Positions 15,930 to 24,901 are shown, numbered from the stretch's first letter. The stretch is DNA of 64,000 bases from an uncultured Steroidobacter sp. (GCA_937864115.1 CALMII010000012.1:1-64000), one strand, 5' to 3'. Made by a program: numbers and translations. The notes: generated by a model from the sequence alone, not told the origin.

Positions 15930-18403
15930 GGCGAACGCGCCCGATAGGCAATGGGCGCCGGGCAGTTCAGCGCCATGATCCTGCCGGCTGGCGGCGGTGC
16001 GTCCTGATGGCGCGCCAGCAGATCGATGCGTCGTTCGCGCTGCGGCGCCAGATGAAACCAGTTGTCCGCGGCCCGATAGTGCTCGTCTTCGATGTGCACG
16101 GACACGGCCGGCTGCGGCGACTGCAGCACCAGCCACCATCGTCCGTCCTCATCGAGAACCTGCGCGTCGATCCGTTCGATCTCGCGAACCGCGTGTCGGC
16201 CGATGGCAAAGTGAAAAGCCTCCGCCAGCGGTGTGGCTGACTCGTCATCGAACAATGTCGCCACTGCGACCTCGTGCGCCGGCGGGCCGAAGCGATAGGC
16301 ATACGTGACATCGAAGAACGTACCCAGCAGCTCCCACGCGGAGACTCTGGCCGTGGTACGCGCGGCGATGCGCACGGTCCGGCTTGCCGACGCGACGGCG
16401 TGTGCTCCGGCGTAGCAGGTGAATTCGATCCGCGCCGACAGCGGGGCCGCTCGCTCGTTGATGCAATGAATCGCCAGACCGTTGACGCCCTCGTCCGTGA
16501 GCACGATCTGCTGCGGCCGACAGGCGCGGCGCAGCGCATACCAGGTGGATTTCGGCTCGCCGGTCGAATCGACGATGCCCCAGCCCGCGCCGGGCCACGG
16601 ATCGTGCAGCGTCCAGACGAGCGCGCCGTTGCAGGAAGATCCGCTGCGGCGCCATTCGCCCAGAGTCGCCTCCATTACTTCGGCCGTCGTGGCGCGCGAC
16701 AGAGTCAGGTAACGATCGATGTCTGAACTTCGCAACGCGGCGGCGTCGACGTCGAACAACTGCGTCAGATAGTGATCGCGCACGTCCTCGAAGTCCCATT
16801 CGGCGCCGGCATCGCGCGGTGTGCGCTGCTTCCATCGCGCCTGCCCCGGATCGAGATTCGCAATGCGCAGCATCGCCGGTTCAGGGACATTGGCGAACGC
16901 CAGGCATTCACTGGCGAATCGCACCTGCGCGTGCCGCGCATCGTCGAGCGGGCGGCGATACGCGCCGACACCGTAGTAGTGCGAGACGCCTGCGTCGGCG
17001 ACGAATGGCAGCGGTCCGCCGTGGGGTGAGTTGCCGACATAGACGACGTCGGGTCGCAGTTCGCGCGCAATGGCCGGCAGCCATTCATCGAACAGCGGGT
17101 TGCGCCAGGTGTCGCGCGGCAAGCCGAGCATCGCCGCCTGTTGCGCGACTTCGCTGCCGCCGCACAGCACGCACAGCGATGGCGAGCCGCTGGTGCGCTC
17201 CAGGAACTGCCGGGCTTCGGTGACGACACTGGACCGGAAGGCGGGATCGTCGGTCGGATAGTCGAAGTTGGCGAACATGAAATCCTGCCAGACCAGCAGG
17301 CCGGCCTCATCGCACAATTCGTAGAACGAGGTGGCTTCGTAGAGCGTCGTTCCGCCCACACGCACCATGTTCAGGTGCGCCTCGCGCATCCTGTTGATCC
17401 ACGGCAGGTAGGTTTCGCGAGTCTCCGGGAGGCGCGCGATGTCGGCACAGAGCCAGTTCGCGCCGCGACAGAAGACGGGTACGTCGTTGACGTACAGGGC
17501 GAAGTCATTGCCGTCGGCGCCGGTATCGATGCGGAGGCGGCGAAATCCCACCTGGCCGAGATTGATGCGCTGCGCCGCGCCCGGAGGGACGGACAAAGTC
17601 ACCGGATACAGATGCGGACGGCCATGCGTGTGTGGCCACCACGGTTCGACCCGGTCGATGGACAGTCGGCCGCGCCAGCGCGTGCCGTCAGTGACCAGAT
17701 CGGCCGTCGCACCGGCGCATTCGATGCGGACGCGATGCGGTGCCGGTCCCTGCAGCGACAGCTCGACGTCGAGCGTGCCGCTGCCGTCTGCGTGCAACGT
17801 GGCGCGCAGGCGTCGCTGCTCGACTCGAAATCGACGCGGGTCGAGCAGTTCGATCGGCCGCCACGGTCCGACGATGGGCAGATTCGGACACCACCCCGGC
17901 ATGTGACCCAGCAGGCTCGTGCGCAGCGAACGCAGCGAGCGGCGCGGGATCATCGCGGGGCGCCAGCGCGCCCGTCGCGAGGACGGCGGCGTGTAGTTGT
18001 CCAGCGCGCGAAAGCACAGCCACAGTCGATGGCTTCCCTTCAGTTCGATGCGCACGTCGTGACGCACGAACATGTTTTCTGACCGCAGCAACAACCCATC
18101 GTCGAGCCAGACTTCGGCGAGCGTCGCAAGTCCGTGCAATCGCAGCACGCGCTCGCCGTGGCCGGCGATGTCGCTGCGGTACCAGTAGTCCCGGTCGGTC
18201 AGCGAGGCGGGGGAATCGATATCGAGTCGACCGGCGTCGAGCAGCGCGCCTGCGACCGTGCCGGGTACTGGCGCGGCGAACCAGGACGCATCGGCCTCCA
18301 GCTGATTCGGCGCTGCGGCTGCGTTCGGCGCAGTGGCAGCAAACTGCCAGTGCAACTCCGCCGCGTCGGCGTCGGATCGCACCTCGGCGATTCTCGCGTT
18401 CAC
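15926..18403 (-). CDS. GH2-family beta-mannosidase-like protein
   Basis: An 825-residue protein with the architecture of glycoside hydrolase family 2, beta-mannosidase branch: an N-terminal jelly-roll (about 40-185), immunoglobulin-like sandwich (190-295), catalytic barrel (300-640) and C-terminal sandwich domains. The likely acid/base Glu418 is in CGGSEV and the nucleophile Glu499 in RFASECLAF, matching the WxGNNE- and RFxSE-type motifs of beta-mannosidases, though the first is divergent. No signal peptide, so it would act in the cytoplasm, which is odd for a polysaccharide-degrading enzyme but not for one processing a glycoconjugate intermediate. It starts inside the stop of the DUF1839 gene (ATGA) and ends inside the start of the hydrolase gene, so it is a true member of this operon. 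Confidence 0.85.
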   Translation of the reverse strand: MNARIAEVRSDADAAELHWQFAATAPNAAAAPNQLEADASWFAAPVPGTVAGALLDAGRLDIDSPASLTDRDYWYRSDIAGHGERVLRLHGLATLAEVWLDDGLLLRSENMFVRHDVRIELKGSHRLWLCFRALDNYTPPSSRRARWRPAMIPRRSLRSLRTSLLGHMPGWCPNLPIVGPWRPIELLDPRRFRVEQRRLRATLHADGSGTLDVELSLQGPAPHRVRIECAGATADLVTDGTRWRGRLSIDRVEPWWPHTHGRPHLYPVTLSVPPGAAQRINLGQVGFRRLRIDTGADGNDFALYVNDVPVFCRGANWLCADIARLPETRETYLPWINRMREAHLNMVRVGGTTLYEATSFYELCDEAGLLVWQDFMFANFDYPTDDPAFRSSVVTEARQFLERTSGSPSLCVLCGGSEVAQQAAMLGLPRDTWRNPLFDEWLPAIARELRPDVVYVGNSPHGGPLPFVADAGVSHYYGVGAYRRPLDDARHAQVRFASECLAFANVPEPAMLRIANLDPGQARWKQRTPRDAGAEWDFEDVRDHYLTQLFDVDAAALRSSDIDRYLTLSRATTAEVMEATLGEWRRSGSSCNGALVWTLHDPWPGAGWGIVDSTGEPKSTWYALRRACRPQQIVLTDEGVNGLAIHCINERAAPLSARIEFTCYAGAHAVASASRTVRIAARTTARVSAWELLGTFFDVTYAYRFGPPAHEVAVATLFDDESATPLAEAFHFAIGRHAVREIERIDAQVLDEDGRWWLVLQSPQPAVSVHIEDEHYRAADNWFHLAPQRERRIDLLARHQDAPPPAGRIMALNCPAPIAYRARSP

Positions 18404-19377
18404 GATGCACTCCGCATCGGGTCGTAGCGCGCGATGAGTTCGCCGATGACGGTGTCATACAGAGGCTCCATGGCACGCAGCGCCGTGTCGAAGGTATCGA
18501 ACCGCTTGCGAGTCACGGCGCGCGCCAGCTGGAACTGCAGCGTCTTGGCGTGAACGGCGATCCCCAGGCTCGCGCGCCGCGCCGCTTCAAGCGACGGCTC
18601 GCCCTGTGCGCCCAGCCAGTCGAGATAGCTCGACAGCAGCTCGAAATTGGCACCGAGCTGACGCAGGACGTTGAAGGCATAGAGATGAAAGTAGTCCAGC
18701 GGCCGTTCGGCGAGGACTGTGCCGTGAGATGCAAAGCGCTCCCGGTACTGCCGCAGAGGATTGACCGCAGGCCGGTGCTGAAGATGCGCTCGCAGAAGCT
18801 GCAGCGACTGGGCGAGCAGCGAGGCCGGGGTGGCTCGCGGGTCGATCTTCACGAACTCGACATAGGGGAACTGCTGCGGCGGCAGTTCGCGAAAGACGCC
18901 GTCGTAGTCTTCGCCCTCCAGCGAGAAATAGCCGGCGTTGTGGAAGTAGTGCAGACGACGGCCGGATGGATCGAGCAGGTTCACGCCGATCGTTGTCTTG
19001 CCATGTGTGGTGCGATAGGACGTGCCGCGCGTGTCGGGCAGGTAGTAGCTGTCCACCTCGATCAGTACCAGCCGTCCGCGCTGCAGCTGTTCGAGCGTGT
19101 GACGCTCGACGCTGTCGTAGATGGCCAGTTCCTGCACTCGCAGGCCGTACAGGGCGGCGAGATCCTCCGGCGGAAACTTGAAGAACGTGAACTGGTCGCC
19201 CTCGAAGTCCTGCAGCACCGTGAAGGCCAGTGCTGGATACGGATCGAATCCGAGGACGTGCAGGATCTCGATCCACAGATCGACGTAGCAGTTGGTTTCC
19301 GGCCAGTTACGGGCGGCATCGTGCAGGGCGTGGGCACGATAGCCGGCCGGGTCGAGCGCGCGAAGGCAGATCGCCAT
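18400..19377 (-). CDS. DUF1839-family protein, possible carrier-protein acyltransferase
   Basis: A 325-residue cytoplasmic protein of the DUF1839 family, which accompanies amino acid:[carrier protein] ligases in other genomes; no function is established. In the N-terminal half I see Cys30 (ETNCYVD), a VDSYYLP motif at 108-114, His125 (TTHGKT) and Asp136 (GVNLLDP). This order and spacing recall the BtrH N-terminal domain, a cysteine-protease-like acyltransferase that moves an aminoacyl-type chain from an acyl carrier protein to an amine; that likeness is my inference. The C-terminal half is alpha-helical. The ATG is three bases after the ligase stop and the stop overlaps the GH2 start, so translation is coupled on both sides. 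Confidence 0.8.
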   Translation of the reverse strand: MAICLRALDPAGYRAHALHDAARNWPETNCYVDLWIEILHVLGFDPYPALAFTVLQDFEGDQFTFFKFPPEDLAALYGLRVQELAIYDSVERHTLEQLQRGRLVLIEVDSYYLPDTRGTSYRTTHGKTTIGVNLLDPSGRRLHYFHNAGYFSLEGEDYDGVFRELPPQQFPYVEFVKIDPRATPASLLAQSLQLLRAHLQHRPAVNPLRQYRERFASHGTVLAERPLDYFHLYAFNVLRQLGANFELLSSYLDWLGAQGEPSLEAARRASLGIAVHAKTLQFQLARAVTRKRFDTFDTALRAMEPLYDTVIGELIARYDPMRSAS

Positions 19378-19380
19378 GGG

Positions 19381-20304
19381 CTAGTCGCCCCAGAGTCTGC
19401 GACGCACCGTGCGCGGCCAGTCCTGCGGGTCGAAGCCGTGATGCCGGAACAGCGCGAGGGCGACGCGTTCCATGCCGAAGCCGACGCAGGCCGTGTGCGC
19501 GACGGCATCGTTGCAGCGCAGATCCCACAGCGCGCCGAAATGGTCCTGGTGATAGTTGAAGCTCAGGCAGGCGGTCGGGTTGTCCTCGTTCGCGATGGGG
19601 ATCAGCAGCTCGAATTTCAATTTCTGATCGCGCTGGTTGTTGGACAACAGCTTGCCCGCGCGGCCGAAGAAAGGATCGTTGGCGACGTCGATGGCGACCG
19701 GCACTTCGAGCGACCGCATCAGGGCTTCGCCGCGTTCCAGCCACAACTGGCGGAAGGCCACGACCTGGTCGCTGGTGCCGATGCGGACGTACTCGCGCAT
19801 GCGGAAGAACTGCATGCGTGCCGGATCGAGCGACGGCTCGTGACGGAAGCAGTAGGAGTAGAGATCGTACAGGCCGCCCTGTGCAGGCAACGGTCCGCGC
19901 CGGGCGATCGCGGGATACAGCGGATAGCACGCGGCCGGCGTCAGCACCGTGTCGGTCGCGCGCTGGCCGTGCGTCCAGTCGTGACCGCAGGCGAGTTCGT
20001 CGAGCAGGTGCGCGTGATCGCGATCGTTGCCCATGAAGCTGTGCACGGTCCCGGCAAGTTGCGGAAAGCTCTTGAGGTAGCCGCTGCGCTCGAACTGCGG
20101 GCGACTCATCGCAGGCGGAAAGCGGATCACTTCCGCCGTGTCCTCTTCGCCGAACGCGGCGACCAACCGGCTGAAGCGCTCGACGACCTCTTCGAACAGG
20201 CCGCTGCGGCCATAGACGCCGTCGACGCCCATGTCGATGAGCAGGCCGTGACGCAGCAACTCGCGCAGGAAATCCGCGTCCATGCGATCGAGGGCGGCGC
20301 TCAT
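19381..20304 (-). CDS. Amino acid--[acyl-carrier-protein] ligase (SerRS-like)
   Basis: A 307-residue class II synthetase-like enzyme lacking a tRNA-binding arm. This family activates small amino acids (glycine or alanine in characterised members) with ATP and loads them on the phosphopantetheine of a dedicated carrier protein instead of tRNA. Class II motif 2 is at 167-171 (FRMRE) and motif 3 at 275-284 ([10 protein letters not shown]). The zinc ligands of atypical SerRS-type enzymes are all present: Cys126 (PAACYP), Glu171 and Cys273 (TACVGFG), offset by about five from Cys131/Glu176/Cys279 recalled for the Bradyrhizobium enzyme. The start overlaps the dehydrogenase stop (TGATG). The carrier protein gene two positions upstream is the natural partner. 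Confidence 0.93.
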   Translation of the reverse strand: MSAALDRMDADFLRELLRHGLLIDMGVDGVYGRSGLFEEVVERFSRLVAAFGEEDTAEVIRFPPAMSRPQFERSGYLKSFPQLAGTVHSFMGNDRDHAHLLDELACGHDWTHGQRATDTVLTPAACYPLYPAIARRGPLPAQGGLYDLYSYCFRHEPSLDPARMQFFRMREYVRIGTSDQVVAFRQLWLERGEALMRSLEVPVAIDVANDPFFGRAGKLLSNNQRDQKLKFELLIPIANEDNPTACLSFNYHQDHFGALWDLRCNDAVAHTACVGFGMERVALALFRHHGFDPQDWPRTVRRRLWGD

Positions 20305-21476
20305 CAGAACAATCCCGTCTCGTGCCGATGGGCCAGCAGCATGGTCGAGGTGTTGCTGAGGATGCGATCGTTGCTGATCATCAGCGCGGCCGACTGTGCG
20401 TCGCGCAGATGTCGGCCGAGACTGTAGGGCGTGTTGTTGCGGTAGCCCTGAATCCCGCAGATCAGCAGCGCGTGCTGGACGATCTGCGCGACCATCTGCG
20501 ACACGTTCACTTTCAGGTTGTTCATCGCCACGGCGAAGCCCAGCGACATCAGGTCTTCCTCGTCGCGGCGGGCCTCATCGAAGCGCTTCAGGCCAGCGAC
20601 GATCTGCGATCGCACGGATTGCAGCATCGCCGAGGCTTCCGCGAGTCGCAGCGCGCCGGGCGGTGTCGTGCCTGGTTTTTTGCGGGCTTCGGCACGCACG
20701 AAAGCCTGCGCACGCGCCAGCGCATCGCTGGCGATGCCGAACCAGACACTGCTCCACAACAGGTGCGAACTGGACAGCATCGATTGCGCGGCAATCTCCG
20801 CAAACGGCTTCGGCAGGATCTGCTCGGTCGGTGCGCGCGCAGTGAGCCGGTGCCCTTCGCTGCAGGTTCCGCGCATGCCCAGCGTGTCCCAGTCGGAAAT
20901 TCGTTCCAGGCGGTACTGGTTCTTGAGCACTGCGACGAGCACCTGATCCGAAGGCGGAGCCTCGGGATGGCGTCGCGCCGAGACCAGGATGGCATCGGCG
21001 TGAACGCCGTAGGAAATGACCGTAGCGTCTTTCGCGAGTTCGAAGTTGTCGCCGTCGGTGCGGACCGCGCAGACGCTGGAACGCAGATCGCCGCCGATGC
21101 CCGCTTCGGTCGTTGCCGACGCCAGCAGCAACTGCTCGTTGGCGATGCGCCCCATGAACTGCCGGTGCCAGGGACTTTGCTGGCCATGAGAGATCAGGCT
21201 CGCCAGCTTGATGTTGTGCATGGCGAAGATCATGGCCGACGAAGCACAGCCCTGTGCCAGTTCGACGCAGACGGCGGCGACGTCGTCGAGTCGCGCGCCG
21301 TCGCCGCCGTCATCCGTCGGTACCATCATTCCGAAGAAGCGCTGTTCGCGCAGTGCCGCTACGGTTTCCTGCGGGAAGCGCGCTTCGCGATCGGTCGCCT
21401 CGGCGAATTTCGCGGCCACCTGCTGCGCCAGAGCGCGGGCCCGCGAGGTGTATTCGGAAGTCATCGCCTGTCTCAC
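20304..21476 (-). CDS. Acyl-CoA dehydrogenase-like flavoprotein
   Basis: A 390-residue protein of the acyl-CoA dehydrogenase fold: N-terminal helical domain ([20 protein letters not shown]), central beta domain ([17 protein letters not shown], then [14 protein letters not shown]) and a C-terminal helical domain ending with [25 protein letters not shown]-dependent oxidation of a carrier-protein-bound aminoacyl group, as in prolyl-carrier-protein dehydrogenases, is suggested by context between the carrier protein and its ligase. The start is a GTG at 21474-21476 overlapping the carrier-protein stop (GTGA); an ATG at 21464 is an alternative. If the loaded amino acid is glycine, ordinary alpha,beta-desaturation is impossible and an imine-forming or different reaction must be considered. 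Confidence 0.88.
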   Translation of the reverse strand: MRQAMTSEYTSRARALAQQVAAKFAEATDREARFPQETVAALREQRFFGMMVPTDDGGDGARLDDVAAVCVELAQGCASSAMIFAMHNIKLASLISHGQQSPWHRQFMGRIANEQLLLASATTEAGIGGDLRSSVCAVRTDGDNFELAKDATVISYGVHADAILVSARRHPEAPPSDQVLVAVLKNQYRLERISDWDTLGMRGTCSEGHRLTARAPTEQILPKPFAEIAAQSMLSSSHLLWSSVWFGIASDALARAQAFVRAEARKKPGTTPPGALRLAEASAMLQSVRSQIVAGLKRFDEARRDEEDLMSLGFAVAMNNLKVNVSQMVAQIVQHALLICGIQGYRNNTPYSLGRHLRDAQSAALMISNDRILSNTSTMLLAHRHETGLF

Positions 21477-21721
21477 GCGGTGGCCGGCAACAGGCTCGTC
21501 ACCACACCGGACATGGCGCCGATGCTCTGGAAGGTCCTGCGATTGAGCAGGCGATCGGGAATTTCGATGCTGAACTCTTCCTCCAGCGCCAGCATGAGCT
21601 GCACGGTGGCGAACGAGGTCAGACCGCTTTCATAGAGATCGGTGTCGGTGGATAACCTACTTGCATCGATGCCCAGCTTCCCGTGGTCAGCCACGATGCG
21701 CCGCACGCGTTCGTCGATCAT
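21473..21721 (-). CDS. Dedicated acyl carrier protein
   Basis: An 82-residue acyl carrier protein. Ser36 in YESGLTSFATVQ is the phosphopantetheine attachment site, followed by helix II (QLMLALEEEFSIEIP) and helix III (RRTFQSIGAM). It is first in the tightly packed operon and should be the acceptor for the amino acid:[carrier protein] ligase two genes downstream. The ATG at 21719-21721 is chosen because CGGGCGGGG lies upstream and the carrier fold begins at once; the longer frame to 21757 adds unconserved residues. The stop overlaps the GTG start of the dehydrogenase. No phosphopantetheinyl transferase gene was seen nearby. Confidence 0.93.
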   Translation of the reverse strand: MIDERVRRIVADHGKLGIDASRLSTDTDLYESGLTSFATVQLMLALEEEFSIEIPDRLLNRRTFQSIGAMSGVVTSLLPATA

Positions 21722-21791
21722 TGAATCCCCGCCCGGGTTCCTGAATTGACGCCGCACTCCAACGCACGGCGCTGCCGCTTTGTTGCGGTCG

Positions 21792-22706
21792 TCAGCGCGC
21801 CCCGGCCCCGGCGCTGCGGTCGGCCAGGTGCGTGGCGTAGAAGTCGATGATCCGGCGCGGATAGTCGTCAGGGGCCGCGCCGATGTAGTGCCCGTGTGCG
21901 GCGCCGTCGATCATCCACAGAGCCTTCGGCTCGCCTGCGCGTTCGAAAAGTTCGCGCGTCATGTCGGGAGGAATCGAACGATCCTCGCTGCCGCCGAGCA
22001 GCAGCACCGGTCGCGGCGCTATCGCGGCGATGCAGTCGATGGGCGGCATCGCTTCGTGTTGCATGCCGACGCGTCGAATCGCGAATTCAGCAGGCAAGCG
22101 ACTGAGCCAGCCATGCTGCCGGTGATTGCGGCGCACGTAGGCAAGATAGCTGGGCGGTCCCGAGGCGATCACGACGGCGCGCAGCCGCGGATCCTCCGCT
22201 GCAATCCGGGTGACGAAGTAGCCGCCCATCGAAAAGCCGAAGGCACCGAGCCGGTCGGGATCGACGTCGGATCGGGCGGCGAGCCAGTCGATGGCGCCGC
22301 GCAATGCCTCGCGCTCCGGCGCTCCCCAGCGAACCTCGCCGGTACTTTCGCCATCGCCCGGCCAGTCGAAGGCGAGGACGCCGAATCCCGCGTCGGCCAG
22401 CAGGCGGATTTCGTCGAGCATCGAACTGCGATCGGCGTTGGTGCCGTGCGTGACGATGACGGCGGCGCGATTCTTCGCCGGCACATACCAGCCGGCGATC
22501 CGGTTGTCATCGTGTGCCGTGAATGCGACCGCAGTCAGGCGATCGATGCCGGTCTGTTCCGGATGTGCCAGCAGCGCACTGGGCGGTGCCGGCTCGAAGT
22601 CGTGCAGGACGGCGCGATAGTGTCCCCACATCGCGTGGCCCAGCAGCGCAGCGCCGAAGAGAAATGCGACCAGGATCAGCAGGGGCACGGCGGATCGATG
22701 AGTCAT
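21792..22706 (-). CDS. Membrane-anchored alpha/beta hydrolase
   Basis: A 304-residue serine hydrolase of the alpha/beta fold (BEM46/YfhR-like). The N-terminus has one hydrophobic segment (VPLLILVAFLFGAALLGHAMW, slightly split by small residues), giving a membrane anchor or uncleaved signal. Catalytic elements: HGTNADRSSM (oxyanion), nucleophile elbow GFSMGG, acidic GGSEDRSIP and His in GAAHGHY, so the triad is complete. The ATG at 22706 is chosen because upstream codons are low-complexity and unconserved. It ends 70 bases before the carrier-protein gene and on the same strand, so co-transcription with the carrier-protein operon is possible but not shown. Substrate unknown. Confidence 0.85.
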   Translation of the reverse strand: MTHRSAVPLLILVAFLFGAALLGHAMWGHYRAVLHDFEPAPPSALLAHPEQTGIDRLTAVAFTAHDDNRIAGWYVPAKNRAAVIVTHGTNADRSSMLDEIRLLADAGFGVLAFDWPGDGESTGEVRWGAPEREALRGAIDWLAARSDVDPDRLGAFGFSMGGYFVTRIAAEDPRLRAVVIASGPPSYLAYVRRNHRQHGWLSRLPAEFAIRRVGMQHEAMPPIDCIAAIAPRPVLLLGGSEDRSIPPDMTRELFERAGEPKALWMIDGAAHGHYIGAAPDDYPRRIIDFYATHLADRSAGAGAR

Positions 22707-22811
22707 CGGCGGGTGTTTTTCTCGTTGACGGCTTCGCAGCAAACCTCCAACGTTCCGCATGCGGCGGAAGTTGCCGGCCGAACATTGCATTCGTGTGAGG
22801 AAAGCGGATTG

Positions 22812-23603
22812 ATGAAGCTGGTCGGTATCGATGTGGACGGGACGCTGGTCGGTGCGTCGGGCGAAGTGCCGGCGAGCGTGTGGGACGCTGCCGAGCGTGC
22901 GCGGGCCGCGGGAATCCGGCTCGTGCTGTGTTCGGGTCGGCCGGCGTTCGGCGTGGCGCTCGACTACGCGCGGCGGCTCGATGCGACGGGATGGCACATC
23001 TTCCAGAACGGCGCGAGCGTGCTGGATCTGGATTCAGGCGGGAGCCGTTCGACCGGCCTGTTCGCCGCAGCGCGGCAGGCACTCATCGCGCAGTCGCGAC
23101 GCACGGGCGATGTTCTCGAGCTGTACACCGATCGGGACTACGCGACCGAGAGCGCCGTGCAGTGGGCGAAGCAGCACGCGGAACTGCTGGGTGTGCCGTT
23201 CCGGCCGCGCTCGTTCGATACGCTGGAAGACGCAGTCGTGCGCGGTCAGTGGGTGGTCGGTCATGCCGACGTCGAGCGGGTCGTGCGTGACGCGCCGGCG
23301 GAACTGGAAGTCGCCGTGTCCTCATCGCCGCTCATGCCCGATGCGGCTTTCGTCGGCATGACGCGCGCCGGTGTGAACAAGGGTACCGGTCTGCGGGCGA
23401 TTGCCGCCGAATACGGCATCGATCTGCGCGACGTCATGTACGTCGGCGATTCCGACAACGATCTGTCCGCGCTCCGGATCGTCGGACATCCCGTCGCGAT
23501 GGCGAATGCATCGCCCCCGGTGCTGGAAGCGGCATCGAGAGTCGTCGGTCACGTCGACGACGGCGCGCTCGCACAGGCGTTGCAGTTCGCGATCGACGGT
23601 TGA
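22812..23603 (+). CDS. HAD-superfamily Cof-type phosphatase
   Basis: A 263-residue haloacid-dehalogenase-superfamily hydrolase with a C2-type cap (Cof/YidA group), which dephosphorylate sugar phosphates, nucleotides or cofactors. Motif I is VGIDVDGTLVG, motif II CSGRP, motif III includes Lys in GVNKGTGLRAI, and motif IV is VGDSDNDLSAL. All catalytic residues are present. The ATG at 22812 follows GAGGAAAG; the frame upstream is antisense to the neighbouring hydrolase and is not coding. It diverges from the hydrolase gene with a gap of 105 bases and ends at the stop of the convergent unknown gene. Confidence 0.9.
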   Translation: MKLVGIDVDGTLVGASGEVPASVWDAAERARAAGIRLVLCSGRPAFGVALDYARRLDATGWHIFQNGASVLDLDSGGSRSTGLFAAARQALIAQSRRTGDVLELYTDRDYATESAVQWAKQHAELLGVPFRPRSFDTLEDAVVRGQWVVGHADVERVVRDAPAELEVAVSSSPLMPDAAFVGMTRAGVNKGTGLRAIAAEYGIDLRDVMYVGDSDNDLSALRIVGHPVAMANASPPVLEAASRVVGHVDDGALAQALQFAIDG

Positions 23604-24065
23604 TCAGGCGGCCATGCCGTCGCCGGAACGCTGCCATGCCGGCGGCACATAGTCCGGATGATGCGTCCGTTCTTCGCGCACGCGCGCATCGACCAGACCG
23701 TGCACCCAGGCGGCCGCGCGATCGGGCAGTTTCTCCGCGGCCAGATCCGTTGCCGCTTCCAGGATGATCGATTCGAAATTGCGCGCCTCGTCGCGGCCGT
23801 GCTCGCTGACGGCGAGTTCCGAGCGGCAGCGCCAGAAAGCTGCAAGGTTGGCCATCTGCAGCACGACGGCTTCGGCCAGGGAGCGGTTGCGATAGACGAT
23901 GCCCACCATCTCGTCGAAGGTCAGCTCCGTCTCCGCCGAATCGATCAGCAGCGCCTCGCGGCTGAGCGGCATGAAGGCTTCGCGGGCCACTTCGCGACGC
24001 GTCAGTACGCGCGCAATCGCATTGAAGGCAAGCCAGCGGGCCAGAAGTTTCCGAATGACGCGCAT
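23604..24065 (-). CDS. Conserved-looking protein of unknown function
   Basis: A 153-residue, mostly alpha-helical soluble protein that I do not recognise. It is rich in Ala, Arg and Glu, with a basic N-terminus (MRVIRKLLARW), an acidic middle (SAETELTFDEMVGIVYRN) and a Trp-containing end (DYVPPAWQ). The N-terminal hydrophobic stretch is too short and charged for a signal peptide. It abuts the stop of the HAD phosphatase on the other strand. Codon use is like that of neighbours, which supports a real gene; no partner suggests a role. Confidence 0.6.
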   Translation of the reverse strand: MRVIRKLLARWLAFNAIARVLTRREVAREAFMPLSREALLIDSAETELTFDEMVGIVYRNRSLAEAVVLQMANLAAFWRCRSELAVSEHGRDEARNFESIILEAATDLAAEKLPDRAAAWVHGLVDARVREERTHHPDYVPPAWQRSGDGMAA

Positions 24066-24262
24066 CGCGTTCTCTCGATCTGAAGTTCAGGTGGATCAGG
24101 CAGATCGCGATAGCGGAAGTTCGAGCGGCAGCGTCAATCTGCGACATCGGCCACGCAGTTCGGGGTAGATCGCCAGGCGCCGTCAGGGAGCGCCTGATGT
24201 CGTGCTTGCGCCGTTACGCTGCTTCTGGTGCAGTAGCCCGAAAATCCGGACAGGAATGCCGC

Positions 24263-24886
24263 ATGCAGTTCTGGCAAGGCTTCGCAGTGATCACCGTCGT
24301 CCACCTGCTCGCCGCAGCCTCGCCGGGCCCGGACTTCGCCTTCGTGACGCGCCAGTCGCTGGTGCACGGCCGGCGCGCGGGACTCTTCGCGAGCATCGGC
24401 ATCGCGCTGGGGCTGGCCGTTCACATCGGCTATTCGGCAGCGGGCCTCGCCGCCGTGATCGCACACTCCGCGAAATGGATGCTGGCGATCAAGATCGTCG
24501 GCGGCTGCTATCTGATCTATCTCGGCGCGCGAGCGCTGTTCAGCAAGGCGGGGGAGATGTCTGTCGAATCGACGTCGACCGTCGTCGATCGTCCCTGGCG
24601 CTTGATCGCAGGCGGCTTTCTCTGCAATGCCTTCAATCCGAAGGCGCCGATCTATTTTCTGGCGCTGTTCACGGTCGTGCTGTCGCCGTCACTGCCCGCA
24701 ACGTGGCTCGCGATCTATGGCGCGTGGCTGATGATTCTGCAATGGCTGTGGTTTTCGCTGGTCGCCACGGTATTCGCGCATCGTGCGGTGCGCGATCGGC
24801 TCATCGCGATGCGTCACTGGATCGATCGGGTGTTCGGCGTGGCGATGATTGCGCTGGGCTTGCGGGTGGTGCTGGCGCGGACTTAG
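24263..24886 (+). CDS. LysE/RhtB-family exporter
   Basis: A 207-residue inner-membrane protein of the LysE/RhtB translocator family, exporters of amino acids and small metabolites. Family marks are the N-terminal ASPGPDFAFVTRQSL motif, GLFASIGIALGLAVHIGYS, the LIYLGARALF segment and FLCNAFNPKAPIYFLALF. Five to six membrane spans are visible. The start at 24263 has CAGGAATG upstream. Substrate cannot be inferred. A REP pair follows the gene. Confidence 0.9.
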   Translation: MQFWQGFAVITVVHLLAAASPGPDFAFVTRQSLVHGRRAGLFASIGIALGLAVHIGYSAAGLAAVIAHSAKWMLAIKIVGGCYLIYLGARALFSKAGEMSVESTSTVVDRPWRLIAGGFLCNAFNPKAPIYFLALFTVVLSPSLPATWLAIYGAWLMILQWLWFSLVATVFAHRAVRDRLIAMRHWIDRVFGVAMIALGLRVVLART

Positions 24887-24901
24887 CGACTTCTTCTCTT
24901 C

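Noticed and set aside
17740-20427. Plus-strand open frame of about 895 codons
   Set aside because: Antisense to GH2, DUF1839 and ligase genes; compositional artefact of high GC third positions.
14145-21721. Nonribosomal peptide or polyketide cluster
   Set aside because: There is a free carrier protein and loading ligase, but no condensation, adenylation or ketosynthase domain. The SerRS-like ligase defines a different system.
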